A stretch of DNA of 64,000 nucleotides from NCBI GenBank assembly GCA_041650315.1, contig JBAZLJ010000002.1, positions 62,001 through 126,000 of the forward strand. The letters are read 5' to 3'. The translations under genes were made by a program, and so were the position numbers. Numbering within the stretch: position 1 is the stretch's first letter; the number at the start of each line of letters is the position of its first letter. Below the pieces are notes generated by a model that was not told where the DNA came from, ran no database searches, and saw nothing but the letters and a program-made list of their open reading frames with translations. The DNA is from JAGVYF01 sp041650315 (GTDB lineage: Archaea; Nanobdellota; Nanobdellia; Woesearchaeales; JAGVYF01). Positions 1 through 7,712 of this stretch are shown piece after piece.

Positions 1-1
1 G

Positions 2-199
2 GAAGATTCTGACGGCAATGTATTGCCTGACTGCTTCCTGCTGCCTAAAGACTCTACTGCTCTTGATTTCGCGTATAAATTGCATACTGACTTCGGCAAG
101 AACTTTATCCGCGCGATAAACGTCAAAACAAGGATGACTGTCGGACGTGATTACAAGCTGAAGAACGGCGACGTGATTGAATTAGTCTGCGGAAAATAA
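2..199 (+). CDS. C-terminal fragment of a TGS-domain GTPase (Obg/YchF-like)
   Basis: The window opens inside this gene; 65 codons remain before the TAA stop at 197. The fragment is a TGS domain: residues reading LPKDSTALDFAYKLHTDFGK followed by AINVKT and a final NGDVIELV strand are typical of the C-terminus of archaeal Obg/YchF-related GTPases (Pyrococcus PH0525-like), where the TGS domain follows the G domain and probably binds RNA or ribosomes. The G domain lies outside the window, so the exact subfamily (YchF, PH0525-type or DRG) cannot be settled; the spacing of the conserved residues resembles the PH0525 type more than DRG. Confidence 0.75.
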   Translation, partial: EDSDGNVLPDCFLLPKDSTALDFAYKLHTDFGKNFIRAINVKTRMTVGRDYKLKNGDVIELVCGK

Positions 200-254
200 A
201 CTGTATTCTACAATCTGATAATCTTCTTAAACTGAATACTTCTTGATTTAGTAT

Positions 255-1034
255 ATGGTAGATTGGAAAGTATACGGTCTCGGGACGGATGAGCACATCA
301 AGAAGTACTGCTCTGATAGAGAAATACCTTGCGCGGATATCGAGAAGAAGATTGTTGACGCTAAAATCATACCATTTGATAATCTTTTTTCTCCTGAATT
401 GGTCGTGTTAAACACGAAAGACTTGTGCGCCATCGTAGACGATGCTTGCAAAGACATGAGTGTCTCTAAACGCAATAAGAATTTGTTTATAATCGGAAGC
501 GGTGCGTTCCATCACATGACCTATGCCTTGCTATATCGGCAAAGAGAGAATGACATAAGTCTAGTTAATATGGATGCACATTGCGACCGTTCGCCTATGT
601 TTCCAATTGAACACGTTTCATGCGGAAGCCATGTGCACGAAGCTTTAAGGAACGGATTGGTACAGAATTATTTCCACATTGAACAATGGAAAAGCTCTGA
701 CAAATCAAAACCTGAGACGCATCCTAAAATATACCATACATTAAATGACCACGATAAATATCCTACTAAAGAGATCACGCCAAAAGAATTAGCTTCTTGT
801 ATCGCGAAACGATTCTATCTCACAATAGATATAGATGTGCTGTCTGAGAGATATGTGACCATCGATAAGAAATGGAGCGGTCCTGCGCAGGGGAATATGT
901 CAATCGGCACGTTATTGAAAATAGTGCGTGAATTGCCTCTGCAGAATGCTCTCGGCGTGGATATTTGCGGAATGTGCAAAGATAAAAGAAGTGAACATGT
1001 ATATGATTCATTACTGCAATTAATCAGAAACTAG
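255..1034 (+). CDS. Ureohydrolase (arginase/agmatinase)-fold protein
   Basis: A 259-residue protein with metal-binding signatures of the arginase/agmatinase/deacetylase fold: GSGAFHH at 81-87 (place of the GGxH motif), NMDAHCD at 105-111 (matching the DAHxD metal ligands D107, H109, D111), SCGSHVH at 122-128, and LTIDIDVL at 189-196 (the DxD pair D192/D194). The family hydrolyses guanidino groups with two Mn ions. The overall sequence is divergent, the last motif (GVDICGM, 234-240) lacks the usual glutamate, and no polyamine genes adjoin, so the substrate is unknown. The ATG at 255 follows a TATA-like stretch and an AT-rich leader. Convergent with the 1037-1435 gene. Confidence 0.55.
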   Translation: MVDWKVYGLGTDEHIKKYCSDREIPCADIEKKIVDAKIIPFDNLFSPELVVLNTKDLCAIVDDACKDMSVSKRNKNLFIIGSGAFHHMTYALLYRQRENDISLVNMDAHCDRSPMFPIEHVSCGSHVHEALRNGLVQNYFHIEQWKSSDKSKPETHPKIYHTLNDHDKYPTKEITPKELASCIAKRFYLTIDIDVLSERYVTIDKKWSGPAQGNMSIGTLLKIVRELPLQNALGVDICGMCKDKRSEHVYDSLLQLIRN

Positions 1035-1036
1035 AT

Positions 1037-1435
1037 CTATTCTTTCTTATCGGCATCTTTATCTTTGCCAAGTCTCTTGAAGGAAGTCGCTAAGTCTATG
1101 ACATATTTGCCTTCTTCTAATTTGTATATCAATGGCTGGTCCTTTGTGAATAAATGTGCGAGATCAATTTCGAATTTGCCAGGTTTGACTACATTGATAG
1201 CCTCGATATCTAGGATAACTGGAGCATCAGAGTCTGCCTTCTCACCTACGATTTCGAGAATATCTTTCTCAATCTGCTCTTTATCTTGAACTGGCATCTC
1301 TGCGATCTGCTTAGCTTTCTCGATCTTAGCCTTGCTCACGAAGAAGAATAATTTACCGCCACAAGTGCATCCATTGAGAATTTCTTGAGCACCATCTTCA
1401 TAGAAAGTGTTGCATCTTACACATTGGTGTGGCAT
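1037..1435 (-). CDS. Archaeal Zn-ribbon protein (DUF2072 type)
   Basis: A 132-residue protein starting with a zinc ribbon: C5 and C8 (CVRC) and C23 and C25 (CTC) are the four ligands. The middle is acidic and helical, and the C-terminal third (residues about 82-125) is a short beta-rich domain. This Zn-ribbon family is archaeal and is usually found next to DUF2073 and an Era-like GTPase; the same three genes lie here head to tail on the minus strand (2482 to 1037) with gaps of 6-18 bases, indicating one operon with the GTPase first. The job of the trio is not established; a role in ribosome or RNA biology is plausible from the GTPase only. Confidence 0.7.
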   Translation of the reverse strand: MPHQCVRCNTFYEDGAQEILNGCTCGGKLFFFVSKAKIEKAKQIAEMPVQDKEQIEKDILEIVGEKADSDAPVILDIEAINVVKPGKFEIDLAHLFTKDQPLIYKLEEGKYVIDLATSFKRLGKDKDADKKE

Positions 1436-1441
1436 TTGGAT

Positions 1442-1831
1442 CTACCTTTTTCTTTTAGCGTTAATTGTCTTTGTCAATAATTCAATCTTATCCGGATTCT
1501 TTTTTATCTCTTTGATTATTGTCGCCGGACCGATGATTGTGAAACCTGAACGTCCGCCTAGCAGATAGTTGATAACTGCACCTTTAATTTTCTCGTGCCA
1601 TTCTTCATTCATCTTTTTCTTAGGAGTGCTGACTGCTAGTTCTATCCCTTTGAACCTTTCATCAATGCTTTCCATAGTCCTCTGGATAAGCTCAGTCTCT
1701 TCTTCCTTCCTCAATGTGCCTTCAAGGACTGCAATCTTATCGTCCATGACAACGCTAAGGATACGCTGAATCCTGCGATCAGAAGGGAGTTTTTCAATCT
1801 CTGCATACGGAATGAACTGGAATGCTAGCAT
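1442..1831 (-). CDS. Conserved archaeal protein (DUF2073 type)
   Basis: A 129-residue soluble protein matching the archaeal DUF2073 family in size, context and pattern: an N-terminal strand (AFQFIPYAEIEKL), a mixed alpha/beta core and the conserved segment LLGGRSGFTIIGPATIIKEI around residues 92-110, with a basic C-terminus. It lies between the Era-like GTPase and the Zn-ribbon protein in one minus-strand operon, only 6 bases ahead of the latter. No catalytic motif is visible. The genomic link to the GTPase is the main functional clue. Confidence 0.7.
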   Translation of the reverse strand: MLAFQFIPYAEIEKLPSDRRIQRILSVVMDDKIAVLEGTLRKEEETELIQRTMESIDERFKGIELAVSTPKKKMNEEWHEKIKGAVINYLLGGRSGFTIIGPATIIKEIKKNPDKIELLTKTINAKRKR

Positions 1832-1849
1832 TTTTCATATACCTCTTTT

Positions 1850-2482
1850 TTACTTTGAACTATCTAATAACGCTTCATAAAACTCATCGATGTTCTTGCC
1901 GTATTTCGCGCTTATGCCTATGACTGGGTACTGCGGGAATGCGGACTGGATTCTTTTTAGGTCTGCTTTATGCAGGTCAGATTTGTTTGCGGCGATTAAT
2001 ACGTTTATGTCTCTTGCCGCAAGATTACCGATGATTGTGATGTTAACTTGTGAGTATGGATCCTTTGTAGCATCTAATACTACTATGACTGTGTCCATAT
2101 CGTCCAACCATTTAATCGCGTCGATGATTCCTTTTGTTGCTTCTTTCGCTCTCTTCTTAGCGTCTTTCTCTTTCATGCCGTATTTCAAGAAATCTTCATA
2201 ATCAATCTTTGTCGCGATACCTGGAGTATCAACTAAACTGAATGATAATTCCCTATTGCCTTTCTTCAAGTTAATCTGTTCTTTGATCTGGATCTCTCTG
2301 GTCTCGTGAGCTATATTAGAAACTGTGCCCATATCTTCGCCTAACCAATCCTGACAGATTCTGTTCGCTAGCGTAGTCTTCCCTGCGTTTGGCGGACCAT
2401 ATAAGCCAAGTTTAATATGTTTCTTAGAAGTAAAAAGATTGCCTAGATACTTGTTCCACAAAGCTTTCAAACTAAATATCAT
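1850..2482 (-). CDS. Era-like small GTPase
   Basis: A 210-residue P-loop GTPase. G1 is GPPNAGKTT (about 29-37), G3 is DTPG (about 88-91), G4 is NKSD (about 166-169) and G5 is ISAK (about 190-193). The order and size fit an Era/Obg-class G domain without a KH or TGS tail. Residues 1-24 form a short basic amphipathic N-terminus. It leads the operon with DUF2073 and the DUF2072-type Zn-ribbon protein, a neighbourhood conserved in archaea. Upstream, a TATA-like stretch is shared with the divergent gene at 2542. A purine-rich GAGGGG lies about 8 bases before the ATG. Confidence 0.85.
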   Translation of the reverse strand: MIFSLKALWNKYLGNLFTSKKHIKLGLYGPPNAGKTTLANRICQDWLGEDMGTVSNIAHETREIQIKEQINLKKGNRELSFSLVDTPGIATKIDYEDFLKYGMKEKDAKKRAKEATKGIIDAIKWLDDMDTVIVVLDATKDPYSQVNITIIGNLAARDINVLIAANKSDLHKADLKRIQSAFPQYPVIGISAKYGKNIDEFYEALLDSSK

Positions 2483-2541
2483 TGTCTACCCCTCACTCTT
2501 TTCTATACTCGCTTTGTTTATATAATTTTTGGTGATGGAAC

Positions 2542-2940
2542 GTGAGTATTGATAATGCTAAATCATATAAAGGTATGATAAGGTTGATGATACCTATGTC
2601 AATCGATGATAAGATTCCTTCGGGATTGATGAAAGAGAAACTCAAGCATCTAGATTACTATATCAAGGGCCGGAACGAGATTATATACGATTTTGCAAAG
2701 CATTTCGCGCAACGATTGCCGCACAAAGTCTCGCCCATGGAGTACGTGATTGCTTTCGATGTATCGATAGAGGATTCAAAAAAAGGAAGGGATAGCGGCA
2801 ATAAGAGAAAAATATACGGCTCACAAGTGAAACTCTCACAAGATATCTATACTTTACTGGATATGTATATCCCTTGTTTTGCGGAGATTACGTGCCCGCC
2901 GGATTTCGCCAAACGAGTCAAAGAGATTGTCGATTACTGA
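2542..2940 (+). CDS. Conserved hypothetical protein, GTG start
   Basis: A 132-residue protein I do not recognise. The GTG at 2542 is chosen because GGTGAT (2531-2536), a good match to the archaeal 16S 3' end, lies 5 bases upstream and a TATA-like TTTATATAA lies at about 2515-2523. The sequence is basic, with a helical first half and a segment MEYVIAFDVSIEDSKK around 66-82 that looks like a beta strand. It sits divergently from the Era-like GTPase operon and upstream of glyS, so it may be a single-gene transcript. No transmembrane segment or cofactor motif is seen. Confidence 0.6.
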   Translation: MSIDNAKSYKGMIRLMIPMSIDDKIPSGLMKEKLKHLDYYIKGRNEIIYDFAKHFAQRLPHKVSPMEYVIAFDVSIEDSKKGRDSGNKRKIYGSQVKLSQDIYTLLDMYIPCFAEITCPPDFAKRVKEIVDY

Positions 2941-3004
2941 TTTCTTGAGTATTATTGTTATCATATACAAACATTTATAAATAAAAAGTCAATTTTAACA
3001 GGGA

Positions 3005-4546
3005 ATGGCTGACAAAGATTTCATGCAGAACTTCATGGCTTTCCTACAGCAGAAAGGCTTCATTTGGGGTCCTTCTCCTGAAATATATGGGGGCTTGGCA
3101 GGTTTCTATACTTATGCACCACTTGGGAAGCTTTTGAAGAATAATGTAGAGAACGCTATACGTGAAGTATTCACTAAAAATAATTTCTGGGAAGTTGAAT
3201 GTCCAACAATCATGCAGAAGATAGTATGGGAAGCTTCCGGTCATCTCGGCGGTTTCACCGATCCTTTAATCAAATGCTCTAAATGCAAAGGCGATTTTAG
3301 AGTAGATCATCTGCTTGAGGAAGAAGGTAAAGATACACCTATCGGCAAGATGTCAGATGTTGAATTATTGAAACTTATACATGAAAAGAATGTCAAGTGT
3401 CCTAATTGCGATTCTCCTTTCGATAAGAAAATCATCAAGCACGATTTGATGATGAAGACAACAATCGGAACTGATACTGAAGCATATAATCGTCCTGAGA
3501 CAGCTACTACCACTTACTTACCTTTCCCTAGATATGTCACATTCTTCAGAGAGAAACTTCCTTTCGGAGTATTCCAAATTGGAAAAGCTTATCGTAACGA
3601 AATCAGTCCGCGTCAGCACGTTCTTCGTATGAGAGAATTCACACAAGCAGAAGGGCAATTGTTCATATTCCCTGATCAGAAGAATAGTTACGAACCTTAT
3701 GAAAAAGTCAAGAAGACTAAACTTCCGCTATGGTCTTATAGTCTTTGGTCAACTAATAAACCGCTTGAAGAAATTAGTTTAGAAGAAGCTATGAAAAAAG
3801 GTTATTTGAAGAATCAAGCTTATGCATGGTCTGTCTATATGGCTTACGAATTGTTCAGAAATATGGGTATACCTGCAGACAAAATCAGATTAAGGCAACA
3901 CGATCCTGCTGAAAAAGCGTTCTATGCTGACGATGCATGGGATGTCGAAGTACAGCTTAATACATTCGGATGGTTTGAATGCTGCGGCGTCCATGACAGG
4001 ACAGATTATGATTTGAAACAGCATGAGAAGTTCTCTAAAGAGAAATTGCAGGCTCGCGATTTGAATAATAATGTACTTACTCCACATATATTGGAGATTG
4101 CTTTCGGTACAGATAGACCGACTTATGCTTTATTAGATATATTCTATGAATTCAAAGAGAAAGAGCAAGGTATGAGCAAGTTCTCAATACCTTACAGACT
4201 ATCTCCTGTGAAAGCAGCTATATTCCCATTGATGAAGAAAGATGGAATGCCTGAGCTCGCAGAAGAGATATATGCTAAGTTGTCAAAATCATTTGTTTGC
4301 AAGTATGACGAGTCCGGTTCAATTGGACGTAGATACTTACGTGAAGATGAATCAGGCACTGCATTCTGCTTGACTATCGATTATGATTCATTAAAGAATA
4401 AGGATGTCACTATACGTGACAGGGATTCTGCCAAGCAGGCTCGTGTCAAGATTAAAGATTTGACATCCACCATATCTGAATTACTTTCAGGAGATATGAA
4501 ATTCACAGATTTGAAACTTGTCGAGGTAAAGAAAGATGAAAACTGA
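3005..4546 (+). CDS. glyS: Glycyl-tRNA synthetase
   Basis: A 513-residue class II alpha2-type GlyRS of the archaeal/eukaryotic kind. Visible hallmarks are the N-terminal FLQQKGFIWGPSPEIYGG segment, the motif 2 region with FQIGKAYRNEISPRQ at about 195-209, an inserted CxxC...CxxC zinc-like knuckle (CSKC and CPNC at about 91-137), and the C-terminal anticodon-binding domain with GRRYLREDESGTAFC and VTIRDRDS. It is slightly shorter than typical archaeal GlyRS. A TATA box (about 2974-2984) precedes a short leader with AGGG before the ATG. It overlaps aspS by 11 bases, so the two synthetases are co-transcribed. Confidence 0.95.
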   Translation: MADKDFMQNFMAFLQQKGFIWGPSPEIYGGLAGFYTYAPLGKLLKNNVENAIREVFTKNNFWEVECPTIMQKIVWEASGHLGGFTDPLIKCSKCKGDFRVDHLLEEEGKDTPIGKMSDVELLKLIHEKNVKCPNCDSPFDKKIIKHDLMMKTTIGTDTEAYNRPETATTTYLPFPRYVTFFREKLPFGVFQIGKAYRNEISPRQHVLRMREFTQAEGQLFIFPDQKNSYEPYEKVKKTKLPLWSYSLWSTNKPLEEISLEEAMKKGYLKNQAYAWSVYMAYELFRNMGIPADKIRLRQHDPAEKAFYADDAWDVEVQLNTFGWFECCGVHDRTDYDLKQHEKFSKEKLQARDLNNNVLTPHILEIAFGTDRPTYALLDIFYEFKEKEQGMSKFSIPYRLSPVKAAIFPLMKKDGMPELAEEIYAKLSKSFVCKYDESGSIGRRYLREDESGTAFCLTIDYDSLKNKDVTIRDRDSAKQARVKIKDLTSTISELLSGDMKFTDLKLVEVKKDEN

Positions 4547-5816
4547 ACGTGTCTTCACTAAGAATGTCGGACAGCATATTGGCAAAAGCATCACTGTAAC
4601 TGGTTTCGCGCAAGAAGTACGCGACCTGAAGAATATCAAGTTCATCGTTCTTAGAGATGTCACTGGTTTTGTTCAGACAATTGCGTTAAAGAAAGTGACT
4701 GAACCTGCATCATTTGAAGCTATTCCTAAGATTACTGCTGAAAGCGTAGTCTCTCTTACTGGAGATGTTGTCGCTAACAAAGAAGCGAAGCAAGGCTATG
4801 AGATACAGATCAAAACTGTTGAAGTGCTGAACACTGCTGAGCCATTGCCGATGGACATATCTGATAAAACTAATACTTCTTTTGATACTCGCTTGGATAA
4901 TAGATTCTTGGATTTCCATAAACCTAAGATCCAGGCTATTTTCAAGATACAGAATGAAGTCACAAATGCTTTCCGCGAGCATTGGTATAACAAAGGGTAC
5001 TTGGAAATGCAACCGCCATGTGTTATATCAGCTGCATCCGAAGGAGGCACTGAACTTTTCGCTGTGCAATATTTCGAGAAGAAAGCTTATCTTGCTCAAT
5101 CTCCGCAATTGTACAAGCAGATGCTAGCATGTTCTATGGAAAAAACGTTCACAATCACACCAGTCTGGAGAGCTGAGAAGCATAACACCACTAGACACAT
5201 CAACGAGATAAGGCAGATGGATATTGAAGTTGCTTTTGTTGATCAGATGGGCGTAATGAAACTGCATGAAGAATGCGTTATCCATATGGTCCAAAAAGTC
5301 AAAGAGAAATGTGCTGCTGAACTTGAATTGCTTGGCGTCAAATTACATGTTCCTAAAGGCGTTTATTTATCCTATGAAGAAGCTAAAGAAGCTGTTAAGG
5401 GTAAAGTTGGTGAAGATTTCTCACCTGAAGAAGAGAAGATGCTGTGCGACATGCATCCAGGCGATATCGTTTATACTCATTCATGGCCTGCTTCATTGAA
5501 GCCGTTCTATATCATGCCGAAAGATGCTAAAGCTGATTCTCAAGTGAGCGAAGGCTTTGACGCATTGTATGGCGGTCTTGAGATAACTTCCGGCGGGCAA
5601 AGGATACACTTACCTGAATTGCTCATTGAAAGGATTAAGCACAAAGGATTACATCCTGAGAATTTCAAATCTTATATTGACTCATTTAGATACGGCGCAC
5701 CGCCTCACAGCGGTTGGTCCATTGGTCTAGAGAGGTTTACACAAATCCTTTGCGGTTTGGATAACGTCAAAGAAGCGACCATGTTCCCAAGGGATAGGGA
5801 CAGGCTAACGCCTTAG
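4536..5816 (+). CDS. aspS: Aspartyl-tRNA synthetase, archaeal type
   Basis: A 426-residue class II synthetase: an N-terminal OB-fold anticodon-binding domain (about 1-100) followed by the catalytic core, with the archaeal C-terminal signature ending GLDNVKEATMFPRDRDRLTP. Motif 2 includes FTITPVWRAEKHNTTRH (about 205-221), and motif 3 GWSIGLERFTQILCGL is near the end. The length and lack of the bacterial GAD insertion mark the archaeal type, which is often non-discriminating and also charges tRNA-Asn when AsnRS is missing; that cannot be decided here. It is translationally coupled to glyS by an 11-base overlap. Confidence 0.94.
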   Translation: MKTERVFTKNVGQHIGKSITVTGFAQEVRDLKNIKFIVLRDVTGFVQTIALKKVTEPASFEAIPKITAESVVSLTGDVVANKEAKQGYEIQIKTVEVLNTAEPLPMDISDKTNTSFDTRLDNRFLDFHKPKIQAIFKIQNEVTNAFREHWYNKGYLEMQPPCVISAASEGGTELFAVQYFEKKAYLAQSPQLYKQMLACSMEKTFTITPVWRAEKHNTTRHINEIRQMDIEVAFVDQMGVMKLHEECVIHMVQKVKEKCAAELELLGVKLHVPKGVYLSYEEAKEAVKGKVGEDFSPEEEKMLCDMHPGDIVYTHSWPASLKPFYIMPKDAKADSQVSEGFDALYGGLEITSGGQRIHLPELLIERIKHKGLHPENFKSYIDSFRYGAPPHSGWSIGLERFTQILCGLDNVKEATMFPRDRDRLTP

Positions 5817-5863
5817 ATTTGACCGAAAGCCTTTTAAAAAGACTATTTGTCCATATTGATGTT

Positions 5864-6003
5864 CATATAATGGGGATGTAGACCAATCAACCGGTTACGC
5901 TCGGTTGACGCGCAACTGCTATATTCGTCAGTACTGCTGACTCAATAGCAACCGATGAAAGCATGATTCCAGAAGCGTGCTTTGACATATAATGGGGATG
6001 TAG
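5864..6003 (+). repeat. 18-bp direct repeat of the tRNA-Phe promoter and 5' end
   Basis: The 18-mer CATATAATGGGGATGTAG occurs at 5864-5881 and again at 5986-6003. The second copy is the TATA-like element plus the first ten bases of tRNA-Phe. The first copy is 122 bases upstream and continues with CAATC two bases later, as the tRNA does, before diverging. It is either a partial tRNA duplication or a copied promoter driving a small RNA. Confidence 0.8.
5872..5990 (+). ncRNA. Possible small structured RNA upstream of tRNA-Phe
   Basis: This 119-base gap between aspS and tRNA-Phe is not coding. It begins with a copy of the tRNA-Phe promoter and first bases, so transcription from about 5872 is plausible. 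It folds into several local helices: TCAACCG with CGGTTGA, GCTAT with ATAGC enclosing GTCAG with CTGAC, and AAAGCATG with CGTGCTTT (one G-U). The strand CGGTTG could instead pair with CAACCG further on, so two folds compete. ACA lies three bases before the end, as in H/ACA RNAs, but no clear kink-turn is seen. Existence as an RNA is inferred. Confidence 0.35.
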
Positions 6004-6067
6004 CTCAATCTGGGAGAGCACCACGCTGAAGCCGTGGTTGTCCAGGGTTCAAATCCCTGCATTCCCA
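5994..6067 (+). tRNA. tRNA-Phe (GAA)
   Basis: A complete cloverleaf of 74 bases without CCA. The acceptor GGGGATG pairs with CATTCCC (one G-U); the D arm is GCTC/GAGC; the anticodon arm CCACG/CGTGG encloses loop CTGAAGC with anticodon GAA; the T arm CAGGG/CCCTG encloses TTCAAAT; the discriminator is A. No intron. A TATA-like CATATAA ends just upstream of the 5' end, and the same block is repeated at 5864. Confidence 0.93.
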
Positions 6068-6144
6068 TTCGATTTTTCTATTCTTATGATTACCGAGAAT
6101 CTAAGACAATAATAAATTTAAATAGAACTTTCCTTTCGTTAAAA

Positions 6145-7698
6145 ATGCATCTAGAAAATACTGACTTAGATATTATATTTGAAGACATTAATAATGGCAA
6201 ATTAGATGTGTTCATTTCCGCATTACAAAAATATTTTGGAGTGGTAAAACCAAAAATAAAATTTAAAATCTTTGTTAAGAAATTACAAAATGATAAACAT
6301 AAAGATTCTTTAGAGTATAACAAGACATGTAACGAAGTTATTTCGTTTGCTAAAGAAGTTTATACGAGATATAATACTCCCGCAAATCTTCAATTAAAAG
6401 AAATATTTGAAAAAATGAATTCTAATTTAATGGGTCGATTACACACATACCCCCCAGAATATAGATATGATTTGTTGTTAGAAAATATTCTCGATTGTCT
6501 AAATGGTAAAATCATAAATAAAAAAGATAAAGAAACATACGAAAAATTGTATGATCAATATTTTAAGCGATATAATGACTATAACTCTAAGAAAAAAGAC
6601 GCATTGTGGCATAAACTAGATGAAATAAATCATTATCTTGTAACATATACTTATCGAACAGATGGAATCAAAAACCAAAAAGATCAATTTTTACCTTATT
6701 TGATACAATTTCATAAAGCGTATATGGAATTTAAAACAAGTTATGGGGAGGAGTTTAACGAAAAAAAGAATGAATTTTTAAATAGCCTAAAAAAAGAGGG
6801 GGGATTAAAGTCGCTCTTAAAAATTAATTCTATATATAATGATGAATTATGGTTATTAAACATAATATTATACTCTATATTTGCCATATTTTTAATTTTA
6901 ATGGCAGTTTATTCAAGTAAACAAGATATAGGCCGAAGTTTAGAACTTTTAGGCATTACTTCTAAATTAAATTTAGATTATTACATGGGTAGTGCAATAA
7001 TTTGGATAACGATTATTTGTGTACTATTGTTTATTAAATACTGTATTACTAAATTAAAAGATTATGAATCTTTAAATTATATTAACAAACATTTTCTTAA
7101 TCGGTTTCTAAATGGATATTTTTTATTATCAACAAGTCTAATCTTATTATTTGTCGCGATGGGATTAAATTTGTTAACATTTCAGTATGGTTCAAGCTTT
7201 CCTAAGCCATTGGATTTTAAAAATGCGGCTGGATACCCAAACTTTATTGAGGACAATATTGATGAAATAACTGGAGTATGTAACGGAAGAGATGATGAGA
7301 GATTTTTTATAAAGGATAAAGAAGCAATTTGTAATATAACTTTAAAAATTAAAAAGGAGAGTAATTTTAAATTTAATTATATGAATAAATGTATTTGGGA
7401 TAACAAAAACAATATATGTAAACCCGCAAACGAATATAATTATTTAACTAATTATTATCTTGAAATCAATCCTACTGAAGAAGGTGAATTTGAATTTAAA
7501 GTAGAAATTTATGGGCAAAATAATTCTAATACTCTTATAAATCCGATTAATGCTAAATTTAAAGATAAAGTAAGAACTATTGAGGAAATCCAGAAATTGG
7601 AAAATGAAAAAATAACATTATTCTTTGCGATTATTTCTTTAGGAGTATTTTCTATTTTATCGGGTGTACAAAATATAAAGGAATTAACAAAAGAATGA
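6145..7698 (+). CDS. AT-rich membrane protein of unknown function
   Basis: A 517-residue protein I do not recognise. The ATG at 6145 is chosen because a TTTAAATAG box lies about 26 bases upstream (leaderless); an in-frame ATG at 6034 would lie inside tRNA-Phe. The first 230 residues are soluble, charged and helical. Three hydrophobic segments follow at about 233-255, 283-305 and 325-345, then a region of about 140 residues with several Cys that is probably outside the cell, then a last hydrophobic segment at about 490-507. Base composition is much more AT-rich than the synthetase and Tad genes on either side, suggesting recent acquisition next to a tRNA gene. Confidence 0.6.
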   Translation: MHLENTDLDIIFEDINNGKLDVFISALQKYFGVVKPKIKFKIFVKKLQNDKHKDSLEYNKTCNEVISFAKEVYTRYNTPANLQLKEIFEKMNSNLMGRLHTYPPEYRYDLLLENILDCLNGKIINKKDKETYEKLYDQYFKRYNDYNSKKKDALWHKLDEINHYLVTYTYRTDGIKNQKDQFLPYLIQFHKAYMEFKTSYGEEFNEKKNEFLNSLKKEGGLKSLLKINSIYNDELWLLNIILYSIFAIFLILMAVYSSKQDIGRSLELLGITSKLNLDYYMGSAIIWITIICVLLFIKYCITKLKDYESLNYINKHFLNRFLNGYFLLSTSLILLFVAMGLNLLTFQYGSSFPKPLDFKNAAGYPNFIEDNIDEITGVCNGRDDERFFIKDKEAICNITLKIKKESNFKFNYMNKCIWDNKNNICKPANEYNYLTNYYLEINPTEEGEFEFKVEIYGQNNSNTLINPINAKFKDKVRTIEEIQKLENEKITLFFAIISLGVFSILSGVQNIKELTKE

Positions 7699-7712
7699 AT
7701 TAGCTTTTGTTT

